This document shows, piece after piece, positions 24,894 through 34,691 of a stretch of 36,067 nt of DNA (within the stretch, counting starts at the first letter, position 1; each line of letters begins with the position of its first letter). Source of the stretch: Cylindrospermum sp. FACHB-282 (lineage in GTDB: Bacteria > Cyanobacteriota > Cyanobacteriia > Cyanobacteriales > Nostocaceae); contig NZ_JACJRJ010000056.1 in the NCBI RefSeq assembly GCF_014697195.1, forward strand, positions 1 to 36,067, given 5' to 3'. The notes beneath the pieces were generated by a model that worked only from the letters and a program-made list of their open reading frames with translations, was not told the origin of the DNA and did not search any database. A program made the position numbers and the translations under genes.

Positions 24894-26048
24894 TTAGGAT
24901 TGACTCAATACTCTCGCGGCGGCTGCTACACCACCTCCGGGGGTGAAGCCTTCATGGCCAAGTTCTAAAAGGACTACTTCTAGGGATGCTATGCAGCTAA
25001 GGATATCGCGATCGCTCACAAAACCCAAGTGACCAATGCGGAAAATCTTGTTTGATAAATGGTCTTGACCACCTGCAAGGGCTATATCAAAGCGCTTTTT
25101 CATCAGCGACCGAATTTTATCTGATTCGATTCCTTGGGGTGCTACTGCGGTAATTGCCGGACTGGCGGAATTATCTGCGGCAAACAATGGTAAATTCATC
25201 CCTTGAATCCCGGCGCGGGTAGCATTCTTAAGTCGCTGGTGGCGCGTAAATATTGACTCTAAGCCTTCAGCTTTCATCATTCGTAACGTGGTATGCAGCG
25301 CTACTATTAAGTTGACTGGCGGCGTAAAGGGGGTGGTATTTTTGGGTGTAGCTTTGCGATATTTGCCTAAATCTAGATAATATTTTGGCAATTTCGCAGT
25401 TTTGTAAGCTTCCCAAGCTTTGGGGCTGACAGAGACAAACCCCAATCCGGGGGGAATCATGTAGCCTTTTTGGGAACCAGAGGCGACTACATCCAAACCC
25501 CAGGCATCAACAGGCAAATTAAAAGCACCCAAACTAGTGACAGCGTCAACAATAATCAGGGCTTCACCGTGTTCCTTAACATGGCGGTTGATGGCTGCCA
25601 GGTCATTGAGCACACCCGTTGAGGTTTCGCTGTGGGTGATAATCACAGCTTTGATTTGCTTATCTTTATCAGCTGCTAGTTTTTCGGCAAACTGCCCTGG
25701 ATCTAAGGGTTTTCCCCATTCAGCGGTAACTGTTTCGACATTCAAACCAAAGGCTTCACCAACTTCTACCCAGCGTTCGCCGAACTTACCGTTAGAACCA
25801 ACTAAAATGCGATCGCCTGGAGATAGAAAATTAATCATCCCAGCTTCCACAGCACCTGTACCGCTGACATTCAGCATCTGCACATCATGTTGAGTTTGAT
25901 GTAGCCATTTGAGGTTTTCTGTCACCTCCGCCATCATGTTGCTAAATTCACTGGTGCGGTGTCCAATTGGGTGCTTGGCTAATGCCAGTAGGGCCGCTTC
26001 TGGCACCGGGGTAGGGCCAGGAATCATTAGCATCAGCTTATCGTCCAT
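24894..26048 (-). CDS. Class V aminotransferase, alanine-glyoxylate / serine-pyruvate type
   Basis: The 384-aa product is a PLP enzyme of fold type I. PLP-binding Lys194 lies in ASGSQKGYMIPP and Asp168 in IIVDAVTSLGAF; MIPGPTPVPE at the N-terminus and GHRTSEF (residues 29-35) are typical. It likely transfers amino groups between alanine or serine and glyoxylate or pyruvate, relevant to photorespiration in cyanobacteria. Close homologues carry the historic label 'soluble hydrogenase 42 kDa subunit', which the sequence does not support. No neighbours suggest an operon. Substrate choice between Ala, Ser and other amino acids cannot be read from sequence. Confidence 0.92.
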   Translation of the reverse strand: MDDKLMLMIPGPTPVPEAALLALAKHPIGHRTSEFSNMMAEVTENLKWLHQTQHDVQMLNVSGTGAVEAGMINFLSPGDRILVGSNGKFGERWVEVGEAFGLNVETVTAEWGKPLDPGQFAEKLAADKDKQIKAVIITHSETSTGVLNDLAAINRHVKEHGEALIIVDAVTSLGAFNLPVDAWGLDVVASGSQKGYMIPPGLGFVSVSPKAWEAYKTAKLPKYYLDLGKYRKATPKNTTPFTPPVNLIVALHTTLRMMKAEGLESIFTRHQRLKNATRAGIQGMNLPLFAADNSASPAITAVAPQGIESDKIRSLMKKRFDIALAGGQDHLSNKIFRIGHLGFVSDRDILSCIASLEVVLLELGHEGFTPGGGVAAAARVLSQS

Positions 26049-26709
26049 GTTATCTGTGTCCTAAATTCAAATAAAAGTCAAAATTGCGGGGGGATGGTTA
26101 ATTCTGCTAAACTTATCGGCATCGTGTTTCCAGTAGTCTTACCAGATGTACAGATCACCTTTGGGGGTCTGAATCTTGGAGCAGTGGTTGATCCTCAGCT
26201 AGTAATTAGCAGACATCAAATTTATTAACCAGTTTGTTTAAAGTCAGGAAAAAGTGCTTATCTAGAATCTCACAAATTGGCGCACAGGTACAATGAGTTA
26301 GCAAATTGTATCAAGAGCCGTTTTTTTTGGCACTATCTGAAAATGGAAAATTTCCCCACTAGATCGATTTTGACTAACTCCCTGCCTGAAGGGGTAAGTC
26401 CTGGGGACAAGGTTTGCCAAAGGGTAGCGGACGCACCAAAGGAGATTCTTGCTCTCACACTATCTCTCATTTGATGGTTACGTTTTCTTGTAATAGTCTC
26501 TACGAGAATATCCAAATAACCCTGTGATTTTCCTTTTTACAGTTTGCACAATTATTATCTAGTTTACAAGTAAAATTAACTAAAAAATGAAACAATCAAA
26601 GCAACTTTAGCCAACTAGGTTGAGTGAGTTGCTGATTGCCACTTACGGGAACCCAGATACTGGATAACAGGCTAAAAAGTTCATCAGTGAACTTAACAAG
26701 GGTGCAAAA
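26049..26709. other. 661-bp intergenic region, possible 44-aa frame at its left end
   Basis: A plus-strand frame at 26094-26228 (44 aa, starting MVNSAKLIGI) follows a G-rich run (GCGGGGGG) that might serve as a ribosome binding site, but it overlaps the aminotransferase promoter region and I do not recognise it. Open frames at 26277-26474 (plus) and 26333-26515 (minus) overlap one another and show no protein features. The rest is AT-rich with no hairpin I can support. Confidence 0.4.
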
Positions 26710-27006
26710 TTAATCAGGTGCGACAACTTTTTGTGCATTATGATGATTGATCGACCAACGGTGATCAACGGACATATCAGAACTTTGGCAAATTTCTTCT
26801 AGTCGCTTTTGCTGTACCGCAGCTTTTCGCATGGTAATAATTAGCTGAGTCACCTGATGCCTTAAATCTGGATTTTGATTGACCGCTAACATAGTTTGTC
26901 TTTCTAAGAGTTGAAGTATAAGTTCGTAGTGGATAGGTGAAGGTAAAGGGATTTGCTCCATGAAGTTAATTTGAGATTTTAAAGAAAGGGATTTTGTCTT
27001 AGTCAA
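26710..27006 (-). CDS. DUF5340 family small protein
   Basis: The 98-aa product contains the conserved block MEQIPLPSPIHYELILQL, then LLERQTMLAV and SVDHRWSINHH, which I recognise as DUF5340, a cyanobacterial family of unknown function. Two starts are possible. TTG at 27006 is preceded by AGGAG at 7 bases, the best ribosome binding site in the area, and gives 98 aa. ATG at 26961 (Met16) matches the usual family N-terminus but has no such site. I prefer TTG. It lies 60 bp downstream of the trpC stop on the same strand and may be co-transcribed with it. Confidence 0.78.
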   Translation of the reverse strand: MTKTKSLSLKSQINFMEQIPLPSPIHYELILQLLERQTMLAVNQNPDLRHQVTQLIITMRKAAVQQKRLEEICQSSDMSVDHRWSINHHNAQKVVAPD

Positions 27007-27066
27007 AGTTTATCTCCTGCCCAATAAATTGTTACACAGGAAATAAATTATTGCTTATAGCCTGGA

Positions 27067-27966
27067 TTAAGCTGGTGATGAAAATTTGGCAAAGAGATTA
27101 GTAATACCTAAGCCGGGGTCTGGTTGTTTTACCAAGGATTCACCAATAAGTACAGCGGATGCACCTGCTTTGTCCACTAAGCTGAGATCGTCGGGGTGAT
27201 GCAGTCCTGACTCACTAACTACTAAAATGTTGCGTTCTTGCAGTTGTTTATTCCTGTCGGCGAGTAGTTGGCAAGTAGTTTGCAAGTCAACTGAGAAATC
27301 TTCCAAGTTCCGATTATTGATTCCCACTAAGGAAACACCATCTAAGGCTAATACTCGGTCAAGTTCTGCCAAACTATGGACTTCAATCAAGGTTGCCATT
27401 TTTAGTTTGTTAGCAATTTTGACAAAGTATTGCAAATCTTGATCGCTGAGGATGGCTGCAATTAATAAAACCGCATCTGCACCATGAATGCGTGCCAAAT
27501 ACATCTGGTAAGGATAGATGACAAAATCTTTACACAGTAGGGGTAAATCTACGCTTTTGCGAACTAGGGCTAGGTTATCAAAGCTGCCTTGAAAGAATTT
27601 GACATCTGTCAGTACAGAAAGACAACTGGCACCACCTTGTTGATAGGATAGAGCGATCGCTACTGGGTCAAAATCTGGGCGGAAAATTCCTTTGCTGGGG
27701 GAAGCTTTTTTGACTTCTGCAATCAGCGCTGGTTTGGTTTTGCCTTGGCGGAGGGCAGCGACAAAATCACGGGTTGGTGGTGCACAGAGTACCTTTTTTT
27801 GCAATTCATGCAAAGGTAGCTTTTCCCGCATTTGGGTATCTTCTATTTCTTTTTGCCAAACAATTTCTTCCAAAATATTTCTGGGTGCTGCATCTGGCAT
27901 GGCAATCTGATAGCGCAATATAGAGATATCAATAGCTTGGCTGGGTGAACGACGACGGATTTGCAT
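27067..27966 (-). CDS. trpC: Indole-3-glycerol phosphate synthase
   Basis: The 299-aa TIM-barrel enzyme of tryptophan synthesis converts the CdRP intermediate to indole-3-glycerol phosphate. Diagnostic sequences include [17 protein letters not shown] (catalytic Lys), [57 protein letters not shown] and [13 protein letters not shown] with [11 protein letters not shown]. The N-terminal 30 residues extend beyond the minimal bacterial enzyme, as in cyanobacterial and plant forms. It is monofunctional. It follows the lpd gene on the same strand, with an inverted repeat between them, so it may have separate transcription. Confidence 0.96.
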   Translation of the reverse strand: MQIRRRSPSQAIDISILRYQIAMPDAAPRNILEEIVWQKEIEDTQMREKLPLHELQKKVLCAPPTRDFVAALRQGKTKPALIAEVKKASPSKGIFRPDFDPVAIALSYQQGGASCLSVLTDVKFFQGSFDNLALVRKSVDLPLLCKDFVIYPYQMYLARIHGADAVLLIAAILSDQDLQYFVKIANKLKMATLIEVHSLAELDRVLALDGVSLVGINNRNLEDFSVDLQTTCQLLADRNKQLQERNILVVSESGLHHPDDLSLVDKAGASAVLIGESLVKQPDPGLGITNLFAKFSSPA

Positions 27967-27997
27967 AATTTAGTTATTAGTCATTGGTTATTAGTCA

Positions 27998-28069
27998 TTA
28001 GTCAGTAGTCAAGAGTCATTTGTCAGGGTTTTGTTAGCTAAGGACAAATGACTAATGACTATTGACTAA
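27998..28069. repeat. 27-bp imperfect inverted repeat between lpd and trpC, with TTAGTCATT direct repeats
   Basis: 27998-28024 and 28043-28069 pair at 24 of 27 positions around an 18-base loop; the innermost AGTCATTTGTC/GACAAATGACT arms match exactly. Short direct repeats of TTAGTCAT precede it (27971-28000), a repeat style common in cyanobacteria. The right arm overlaps the lpd stop codon (28066-28068). Likely a terminator-like or mRNA-processing structure on the minus strand, without a clear T tract. Confidence 0.78.
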
Positions 28070-29496
28070 CTAGCGAAAGCGCGTTTATAGGCTTCGTCCA
28101 ACACTTCTGAAAGTGTCGGGTGGGCGTGAACCAAATTGGCGAGGATGTGAACAGCTTGACGGTTGGCAATTGCCGCTGAGGCTTCGTGAATTAAGTCTGA
28201 GGCATGCATTCCGAAAATGTGGACGCCCAAAACTTCCCCTGTGTCTTTGCGGTAAATTACCTTAGCTATGCCGTCGGCTTCATTTTCTGCCAGGGCTTTA
28301 GAATTACCTTTGAAGTAACTCTTGCTTGTGGCAATTTCAAATCCCTCGTCCAAACCCAACTCCTTGGCTGCTGTTTCTGTTAAGCCCACATAACTAACTT
28401 CTGGGTGGGTAAAGGCGGCGGCGGGGATGCTGCGATAGTCTATTTTTCTTTCCCGCCCGATGATATTGTCTACGGCAACGATGCCTTGGGCAGAGGCAGC
28501 GTGAGCTAGCATCATTTTGCCATTGGCATCGCCAATTGCCCAGAGATGGGGGACGATTTCACCTGCCGAGAGCACCGCCATGGTGTCGTTAACGGGGATA
28601 TAATTCCGACGGTCAAGTTCTACACCCACAGACTCTAAACCAAGATTTTGGGTGACGGGGATGCGTCCTGTAGCTACTAGGCAAGCATCCACCTCCATAA
28701 CTTCTACAACTTCTTTGGTTTGGAAATTTGCCAACTCAATCACCACTGGTGAACCGGGAATAACTTTTTTGGCGTATATTCCAACTTTGGTTTCAATATC
28801 GCGCTGAGTAATCAGCACCCGTTCGGCAAGTTTGGCGATATCGCGGTCAAATCCTGGCATTAACTGATCTAGGGCTTCAATCATCGTGATTTCACAACCC
28901 AAAGCTGAGTAAATATCAGAAAATTCCAAGCCAATGTAGCCACTACCAATAATTGCCACCCAGTTTGGTAGGGATTCCAATTTCACTCCTTGGTCGCTGG
29001 TAAAGACGGTTTTGCCGTCTACTTCAATTCCTGGAGGAACGAAGGGTACTGAACCAGGGGAAAGGATGATGTCTTTGGCTGTGATGGTTGTTTCGCCGTT
29101 ATTTGTAGTGATGGTGACTTTTTGGAACCCAGCTACTTTTCCCCAGCCGCGGATAATATCGACTCCCAAGCGTTTGAGGCTGTTGGTTAAGTCACCTTGA
29201 ATTTTTGAGACGAGATTGCCTGCATGATTGGCGATCGCTTGGCGATCAAACTCTACACTACCAACTTTAATTCCTAGGGACTTGAGGTGGTGGGCATTGC
29301 GTAACTCCCGCACACGTCCAGATGCTGCTAGCAGTGCTTTAGAAGGAATGCAGCCCCGGTTAACACAGGTTCCCCCCATATCTGCTGCTTCGATAATCGC
29401 TGTTTTCAGACCGCAGCTGACAGCGTGTAGGGCTGCGCCATGGCCGCCTACACCAGCGCCTATAATGACTAAATCGTAATCAAATCCAGGACTCAC
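28066..29496 (-). CDS. lpdA: Dihydrolipoyl dehydrogenase (E3)
   Basis: The 476-aa flavoprotein disulphide reductase reoxidises lipoyl groups of 2-oxoacid dehydrogenase and glycine cleavage complexes. Seen: FAD motif [10 protein letters not shown] (13-22), redox disulphide Cys44/Cys49 in [18 protein letters not shown] motif [12 protein letters not shown]-binding LWAIGDANG, and C-terminal active-site pair His459-Glu464 in [13 protein letters not shown]. The start is GTG at 29496; the ORF reads [19 protein letters not shown] stand-alone E3 gene is usual in cyanobacteria. Close alternatives (mercuric or glutathione reductase) are excluded by the CVNRGC and HPTLSE motifs. Confidence 0.96.
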   Translation of the reverse strand: MSPGFDYDLVIIGAGVGGHGAALHAVSCGLKTAIIEAADMGGTCVNRGCIPSKALLAASGRVRELRNAHHLKSLGIKVGSVEFDRQAIANHAGNLVSKIQGDLTNSLKRLGVDIIRGWGKVAGFQKVTITTNNGETTITAKDIILSPGSVPFVPPGIEVDGKTVFTSDQGVKLESLPNWVAIIGSGYIGLEFSDIYSALGCEITMIEALDQLMPGFDRDIAKLAERVLITQRDIETKVGIYAKKVIPGSPVVIELANFQTKEVVEVMEVDACLVATGRIPVTQNLGLESVGVELDRRNYIPVNDTMAVLSAGEIVPHLWAIGDANGKMMLAHAASAQGIVAVDNIIGRERKIDYRSIPAAAFTHPEVSYVGLTETAAKELGLDEGFEIATSKSYFKGNSKALAENEADGIAKVIYRKDTGEVLGVHIFGMHASDLIHEASAAIANRQAVHILANLVHAHPTLSEVLDEAYKRAFAS

Positions 29497-29791
29497 GTTA
29501 GTTTCCCCGTCTGCTTCGCCTATCTATCAACCCATTTTAGACAGAGTTGCAGAAATATTTGATGAAACTTGCCAGAAATGGAATTGCAGCTTACTAGAAT
29601 TTAATCGGGAAAATTTTCCTGCCATTGATTCCAGTACCAAAACAATGGTATTGAAACTCCCTTGGGAAAAACCTGGACAAAATTGGCGGTTCCAACCCAA
29701 CGAAGGCGGCTTTTACAATCTCGTTTTCACACAAAATCTTGGGAATATCTTGGGTGATGCCGCGCTGCGCGTCCTTTATTTACCCATCTAA
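29480..29791 (+). pseudogene. Startless coding remnant resembling an IS200/IS605-type transposase segment
   Basis: An open frame of about 104 codons ends at TAA 29789-29791 but has no ATG, GTG or TTG at its front. Its left part reads PILDRVAEIFDETCQ then KWNCSLLEFNREN, which resembles the helix before the HxH motif in cyanobacterial TnpA proteins (usually LEFNGEADHVHLL). The HxH itself is absent: the sequence changes to FPAIDSSTKTMVLKL and continues with PWEKPGQNWRFQPNEGG, which I cannot assign. It looks like a decayed mobile-element fragment, or two fragments joined. The remaining bases to 30064 hold no gene; a minus-strand frame (30008-29727) overlaps it and is not supported. Confidence 0.45.
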
Positions 29792-30051
29792 CGAGTAGAT
29801 TTTGGATCAGGCTAACCAATGAAAGGACAACTTTAATGAAGCCCCACTTGCTTGATGACGGGGTTGGCATGCTTGCGCCTATTTTGTTTGAATATTGGGA
29901 GTACGGATATTTCGCTGAGGTGGTGAGCGAGAACCACACTTGATTTTTTGGATTGTTTGTTAATTTAATATCATAATCTCTTTGCCTGGCATTATACCTG
30001 GCAAACACTAAATCTCGTATCTTAGAAAAAAAACATAACGGAAATTTCTAC

Positions 30052-30057
30052 AGGAGG
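30052..30057 (+). promoter_or_regulatory. Ribosome binding site of the DnaJ-family gene
   Basis: AGGAGG lies 7 bases before ATG 30065, a strong site that fixes the start. Confidence 0.75.
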
Positions 30058-30064
30058 CTGGTAG

Positions 30065-31054
30065 ATGGCTGCAACCGACTTCAAAGACTATTACTCAATT
30101 TTAGAAATTAGTAAAACTGCCAGTCCGGAAGAAATTAAACAAGCTTTTCGTAAATTAGCCCGCAAGTTTCACCCTGATGTCAATCCTGGCAACAAACAGG
30201 CAGAGGCACGCTTCAAAGAAATTAACGAAGCCTACGAGGTTTTGTCAGACCCAGATAAACGCAAAAAGTACGACCAATATGGTCAATACTGGAAACAGGT
30301 TGGTGAAGGCATGCCAGGTGCCGGCCCTGGTGTTGACATGGGCGGCTTTGACTTCAGTCAATACGGTAGTTTTAATGACTTTCTTAATGAGTTATTTGGT
30401 GGTGCGGGCCAGCGAGGTGGGCGACAAAACTACTCTTCTCGCACTTCCACAAGTAGACCAGGCAGCGGTTTTGGCGGTTTTAATGATTTTGGTTTTCAAG
30501 ATTCAGGTACTGCTACTACCCAAGATACGGAAGGCTTGATCACTTTGACTTTTGCTGAAGCCTTTGCTGGTGTGCAAAAACGCTTCAGTTTAGGCAACGA
30601 AACTATTGATGTTCGCATTCCCTCAGGGGCTAAAGCGGGTACTCGCTTGCGGGTGCGGGGGAAAGGTCAAGTCAATCCCATGACTCAACAGCGGGGGGAT
30701 TTATATTTAAAGGTGGAACTTCAGCCCCACTCTTTCTTCCAAATTGAAGGTGATAATCTTGTCTGTGAAGTCCCGATCACACCCGATGAAGCCACATTAG
30801 GCGCTTCTATTGATGTACCTACCCCCGATGGTTCAGTTAATGTCAAGCTACCTGCGGGGGTGCGTTCTGGTCAATCTCTGCGTTTACGTGGCAAAGGCTG
30901 GCCCCTAGCTAAGGGTGGACGTGGCGATCAGTTGGTGAAGGTGGCGATCGCACCACCAAAAGACCTTAGCCCACAAGAACGTGAATACTACGAAAAAATC
31001 CGGGCGATTCGTACCTATAATCCCCGCAGTCATTTGGAGCAGTTTAAACTCTGA
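30065..31054 (+). CDS. DnaJ-family co-chaperone without zinc finger (CbpA type)
   Basis: The 329-aa product has a J domain (about 7-72) with the HPD motif in [10 protein letters not shown], a Gly/Phe-rich linker (about 95-150), and C-terminal substrate-binding domains (about 178-320; [54 protein letters not shown]). The four CxxCxGxG zinc repeats of type I DnaJ are absent, so it is type II, like CbpA. It stimulates DnaK ATP hydrolysis and delivers unfolded clients. Cyanobacteria have several DnaJ proteins, so I give no number. No heat-shock CIRCE element was seen upstream; dnaK is not nearby. Confidence 0.93.
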   Translation: MAATDFKDYYSILEISKTASPEEIKQAFRKLARKFHPDVNPGNKQAEARFKEINEAYEVLSDPDKRKKYDQYGQYWKQVGEGMPGAGPGVDMGGFDFSQYGSFNDFLNELFGGAGQRGGRQNYSSRTSTSRPGSGFGGFNDFGFQDSGTATTQDTEGLITLTFAEAFAGVQKRFSLGNETIDVRIPSGAKAGTRLRVRGKGQVNPMTQQRGDLYLKVELQPHSFFQIEGDNLVCEVPITPDEATLGASIDVPTPDGSVNVKLPAGVRSGQSLRLRGKGWPLAKGGRGDQLVKVAIAPPKDLSPQEREYYEKIRAIRTYNPRSHLEQFKL

Positions 31055-31140
31055 AATAGGCTGTAAACCTGTTGTCCAATGGCGAATCTTTGAACCAAGA
31101 ATCCCCGTGTCTTTGGACCGGGGACTTTACTCAGGCAACT

Positions 31141-31683
31141 TTACACTCGATTGAATTGTTCTAACAATGTTTCTATTCCAGCATTGTGATCTAAAAATGA
31201 AAATAAATGCCTGTAGCGAAGTTTGCCATCTTTATCTAATACAAATTGTGCTGGTAAAGGCGCTCCTAGGGCTTGCCCTACTTTGTATGTATGAAAAACA
31301 TCACAGCTAGGGTCACTCAATAATGGCATTTGTAAGCCTAAATCTCTGACCACTATTTGACTTTGCCTTTCGTCGGTACTAGTAATCAGCAAAACTTCAA
31401 TTCCGCGATTTTTAAACTGCTCGTAGTTTTCATTCAAAGCTTTGATGTGGGGAAAGCAAAAAGGGCAATATTGTTTTTCTGTGAAAATCCGTGTAAAGGC
31501 GAGTAAAACTGGTTGTTTGCCTTTATAGTCAGATAATTTCACTACAGTGCTGTTGGTAATATCTGGCAATTTAAAATCTGGTGTCCCCACTCCTATTCTT
31601 AACTGACTTATCGCTGGGACTGGCAAAAAATTACGGAAGAAGCGCTCATTGAATAAGCCGCTAAAATCAGTTGAAGTCAGCAT
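31141..31683 (-). CDS. AhpC/TSA-type redoxin (thioredoxin-fold thiol protein)
   Basis: The 180-aa product has a thioredoxin fold of the peroxiredoxin superfamily: TPDFKLPDITNSTVVKLSDY, then the redox site TEKQYCPFC with Cys73 and Cys76 (CxxC), and IEVLLITSTDERQ. The CPFC pair resembles thioredoxin more than the TxxC of true peroxiredoxins, so it may be a disulphide reductase or a peroxiredoxin-like protein. There is no signal peptide, so it is probably cytoplasmic. It lies 159 bp downstream of the 2-Cys peroxiredoxin, with a terminator between, so it is likely transcribed separately. Confidence 0.82.
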   Translation of the reverse strand: MLTSTDFSGLFNERFFRNFLPVPAISQLRIGVGTPDFKLPDITNSTVVKLSDYKGKQPVLLAFTRIFTEKQYCPFCFPHIKALNENYEQFKNRGIEVLLITSTDERQSQIVVRDLGLQMPLLSDPSCDVFHTYKVGQALGAPLPAQFVLDKDGKLRYRHLFSFLDHNAGIETLLEQFNRV

Positions 31684-31722
31684 ATTTTTAGCCCTGATTA
31701 TTTAAATAATCTTTCAAAAAAA

Positions 31723-31772
31723 AACCACGAGATAAACACTGATTATTCCGTATCTGTGTAAATCTCGTGGTT
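31723..31772 (-). terminator. Intrinsic terminator downstream of the 2-Cys peroxiredoxin
   Basis: AACCACGAGAT (31723-31733) and ATCTCGTGGTT (31762-31772) are exact complements, with an inner ACAC/GTGT pair. On the minus strand the stem is followed by a run of nine T (A run 31716-31724 on the plus strand). Placed 70 bases after the peroxiredoxin stop, it fits a Rho-independent terminator. Confidence 0.85.
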
Positions 31773-31842
31773 CATCTGTGGTGATGATTGATTTGGTTAT
31801 TAACTTCAACAAACTGCCTTGGAGTTTTCCCAGGAGGGTAAT

Positions 31843-32454
31843 CTAGACAGCAGAGAAGTAGATTTTGGACTTCACTGGGTCAGGAGTCATTGTCTTGTCT
31901 CCTGGTTGCCAACCAGCAGGGCAAACTTCATCAGGGTGGGATTGAACGTGCTGAATTGCTAGTAATGTCCGCAGGGTTTCATCGACGCTGCGACCAAAAG
32001 CTAAGTTATTGATAGTGGCGTGCTGGATGACACCATCTTTGTCGATGAGGAACAGACCGCGCAAGGCAATGCCTGCTGCTGGGTCAAGGACGTTATAAGC
32101 GGCGCTAATCTCTTTCTTGATGTCAGAAACTAGGGGATAATTTAAGTCACCGACACCACCAGACTTGCGATCAGTTTGAATCCAAGCGAGGTGCGAGAAT
32201 TCACTATCAACGGAAACACCAAGCACTTCCGTGTTAATTTTCTTGAATTCTTCGTAGCGATCGCTAAATGCTGTAATTTCAGTGGGACAAACAAAGGTAA
32301 AGTCTAAAGGATAGAAAAACAGGACAACGTATTTGCCCCGATAGTCGGAAAGTTTAATATCCTTAAATTCCTGATCTACCACAGCCGTTGCTGTAAAGTC
32401 GGGAGCCTGTTGACCAACGCGGAGGCATCCTTCTGTTCCGTAAGTGAGGGACAT
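31843..32454 (-). CDS. Typical 2-Cys peroxiredoxin
   Basis: The 203-aa enzyme reduces hydrogen peroxide and alkyl hydroperoxides. Peroxidatic Cys56 sits in [13 protein letters not shown] and resolving Cys178 in [22 protein letters not shown] motif and a C-terminal YF (KIYFSAV) correspond to the GGLG and YF features linked with sensitivity to over-oxidation in plastid-type enzymes. The start has a good ribosome binding site (GAAGGAG, 9 bases before ATG). Reductants would be thioredoxins. It is closely related to plant chloroplast 2-Cys Prx; the symbol (ahpC/tsa-type) varies, so none is given. Confidence 0.95.
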   Translation of the reverse strand: MSLTYGTEGCLRVGQQAPDFTATAVVDQEFKDIKLSDYRGKYVVLFFYPLDFTFVCPTEITAFSDRYEEFKKINTEVLGVSVDSEFSHLAWIQTDRKSGGVGDLNYPLVSDIKKEISAAYNVLDPAAGIALRGLFLIDKDGVIQHATINNLAFGRSVDETLRTLLAIQHVQSHPDEVCPAGWQPGDKTMTPDPVKSKIYFSAV

Positions 32455-32592
32455 TAACCTAATTCTCCTTCAACTTCTATACATCTCTTAGCGTTGAATT
32501 TCGGGTCAAGTAAAACTCACCCATCTACGCTGTCACAGTTTAATTACGATCTGTTACAAGTATATCATACTCATAACGATTTTGAGTAGCAA

Positions 32593-34617
32593 ATGGCTGA
32601 TTTAGATACAAGAGAATGGTTACTCACCAATGGCTTGGGTAGTTTTGCTAGTGGTACAGTTTCTGATGTCCGCACCCGCACCTATCACGGTTGGCTATTT
32701 GCCGCTACAAATCCCCCTTCTGGGCGTACCCTGCTGTTTTCCCACTTGGAAGCGAGCCTAGAAGTAGAGAAGAAATTGATAGCATTGGGGACAAATTGCT
32801 GGGGTAGTAGTCAGATTTCGCCGACCGGCTACGAACTGCTACGCTATTTTGAGATTAATCCAGTTCCCAAATGGATTTGGGGTGAGGATAACTGGCAATT
32901 AACAAGACAATTGGCGATGCCCTATGGGTTAGCCGATAAGGAGAAAGGAGGATCTTTTTGCCATCGGATTTTGATCCAGTATCGCTACGAGGGTAAACAT
33001 TTAGCTATTTTAAAGCTGAGACTGCTGATAGCCGAGCGCGATTTTCATCATCAGGAAAATGGGAATCAGGAATTACAGTTTTCCCAATTGCTTGGGCCAC
33101 AACAAGTGTGTCTGCAAGGGATTCATGGTGGCAAGGTTGGCATACCTTGGCACTTGCGGTGGACTCAAGGAAACTATCAACCAGATACAGTTTGGTACTG
33201 GAATTATCGGTTATCAGAGGAAACGCAGCGGGGATTAGGCGATCGCGAAGACCTCTTCAGCCCCGGTTATTTAACAGTCCCTCTCCAGCCGGGAGATACA
33301 ATAACTCTAGAAGCACGGGTAGGTTTTCCCGACTCACAGCAAGCTGTTCTCACCTCCACAGCCTTTGCTAAAGCTGTCGAGACAGAGGAAGAAAGACTCT
33401 CTCAAATTTTTAGATTTGAGCAGCAGGATTTAGATAGTACAAAGCCAATTACCAATTCCCAATCCCCAATCTGGCAAAAACTACTCAGAGCAAGCGATCA
33501 ATTTATTGTCTATCGAGCCTCAATTGCTGGGCCTACTGTGATTGCTGGCTATCACTGGTTTAATGATTGGGGGCGCGATACCTTGATTGCTTTACCAGGA
33601 TTGGCACTAGTCCCAAAACGCTTTGATTTGGCAAAAGGGCTGTTGCAAACTTTTGGGCGTTATTGTCGTCACGGTTTGATTCCCAATGCTTTTCCTGATG
33701 TCGATGGCGAACCTTTTTACAATAGTATTGATGCGGCGCTGTGGTGGATTGAAACTTTAGGACTTTACTTAGAAGCTACCCAAGACTGGCAGTTTTTAGC
33801 AGCGCAATTCCCAGTAGTGCAGCAAATCCACAAAGCCTTTGTCGGTGGTACTCGCTACAATATCCATGTTGATGCCACTGATGGGTTAATTGGTTGGGAT
33901 GCTCGCGGTGTAGCTCTTACCTGGATGGATGTGGTGATTGGGGGGCAGCCTGTTACACCCCGTCAGGGTAAGCCAGTGGAAATCAATGCTTTGTGGTATT
34001 CGGCTTTATGTTGGATGAGTCAGTGGGCAGAACGGTTGAGCTGTCTTCATTTGGGGGAACCAGTACGTCTTGCTCAACAGGCAAAGCGCTATGGCCAGCA
34101 GGCACAAAAGGTGAAAGTCTCTTTGCAAAAGTTTTGGAATCCTCAGCTAGGCTATTTGTACGACACTATTGAGCCGGATGATCGCCGAAATTGTCAAATT
34201 CGCCCGAATGCAGTTTTGGCGCTATCTCTGCACCATTGCGGGTTTACTCTACAGCAGGGATGTCAAATACTAGATTTGGCTTCTGCTAGTTTGCTTACTC
34301 CCTATGGTCTTCGCAGTCTCGATCCTGGTGATTCGGAATATATGGGAAAATATGAGGGTAATTCGCAAAAACGCGATCGCGCTTATCATCAAGGCACTGT
34401 TTGGGGTTGGCTAATTGGCCCCTATATCCGGGCTTGTGAGCGGTTTTACCCAGAGAAACCAATACCTTTTGATTGGCAACCTTTGCTAGACCATTTTTTA
34501 TCTAGTGGTTGTATTGGTTCTATTTCGGAAATTTTTGATGGTGATGCGCCGCATATAGCTAGGGGTGCGATCGCTCAAGCTTGGTCTGTGGCTGAGGTGA
34601 TTCGTCATTTTAGATGA
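32593..34617 (+). CDS. Amylo-alpha-1,6-glucosidase (glycogen debranching enzyme family, GH133)
   Basis: The 674-aa product matches the bacterial glycogen-debranching group. An N-terminal domain (about 1-270) starts REWLLTNGLGSFASGTVSD and RTRTYHGWLFAA. An (alpha/alpha)6 catalytic domain follows (about 300-670) with HWFNDWGRDTLIALPGL, NAFPDVDGEPFYNSIDAALWW, DARGVALTWMDVVIGG and YHQGTVWGWLIGPY. It hydrolyses alpha-1,6 branch glucose in glycogen-type storage polysaccharide, in the cytoplasm. Glycogen is the main carbon reserve of cyanobacteria. It lies 138 bp from the divergent peroxiredoxin gene and has no operon partner. Exact activity (debranching versus another alpha-glucoside) is inferred from family. 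Confidence 0.9.
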   Translation: MADLDTREWLLTNGLGSFASGTVSDVRTRTYHGWLFAATNPPSGRTLLFSHLEASLEVEKKLIALGTNCWGSSQISPTGYELLRYFEINPVPKWIWGEDNWQLTRQLAMPYGLADKEKGGSFCHRILIQYRYEGKHLAILKLRLLIAERDFHHQENGNQELQFSQLLGPQQVCLQGIHGGKVGIPWHLRWTQGNYQPDTVWYWNYRLSEETQRGLGDREDLFSPGYLTVPLQPGDTITLEARVGFPDSQQAVLTSTAFAKAVETEEERLSQIFRFEQQDLDSTKPITNSQSPIWQKLLRASDQFIVYRASIAGPTVIAGYHWFNDWGRDTLIALPGLALVPKRFDLAKGLLQTFGRYCRHGLIPNAFPDVDGEPFYNSIDAALWWIETLGLYLEATQDWQFLAAQFPVVQQIHKAFVGGTRYNIHVDATDGLIGWDARGVALTWMDVVIGGQPVTPRQGKPVEINALWYSALCWMSQWAERLSCLHLGEPVRLAQQAKRYGQQAQKVKVSLQKFWNPQLGYLYDTIEPDDRRNCQIRPNAVLALSLHHCGFTLQQGCQILDLASASLLTPYGLRSLDPGDSEYMGKYEGNSQKRDRAYHQGTVWGWLIGPYIRACERFYPEKPIPFDWQPLLDHFLSSGCIGSISEIFDGDAPHIARGAIAQAWSVAEVIRHFR

Positions 34618-34691
34618 TTGGATTTTTTGTCTCACGCAAAGTCGCAAAGGCGCAGAGAGGAAGAGAAGAGTAATTTTTTACGGGTTACTAA

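Noticed and set aside
24894-26048. Soluble hydrogenase subunit label
   Set aside because: Sequence is a clear class V PLP aminotransferase with Lys194 and Asp168; no hydrogenase features.
26277-26515. Two overlapping frames of 65 and 60 aa on opposite strands
   Set aside because: They overlap each other, neither has a ribosome binding site or recognisable features.
29727-30008. 93-aa minus-strand frame opposite the transposase-like remnant
   Set aside because: GTG start without ribosome binding site; overlaps the remnant and looks like its antisense shadow.
4590-34575. Repeated GCGATCGC octamers as regulatory sites
   Set aside because: They occur inside genes and between them at many points, which is the HIP1 pattern of cyanobacterial genomes, not an operator.
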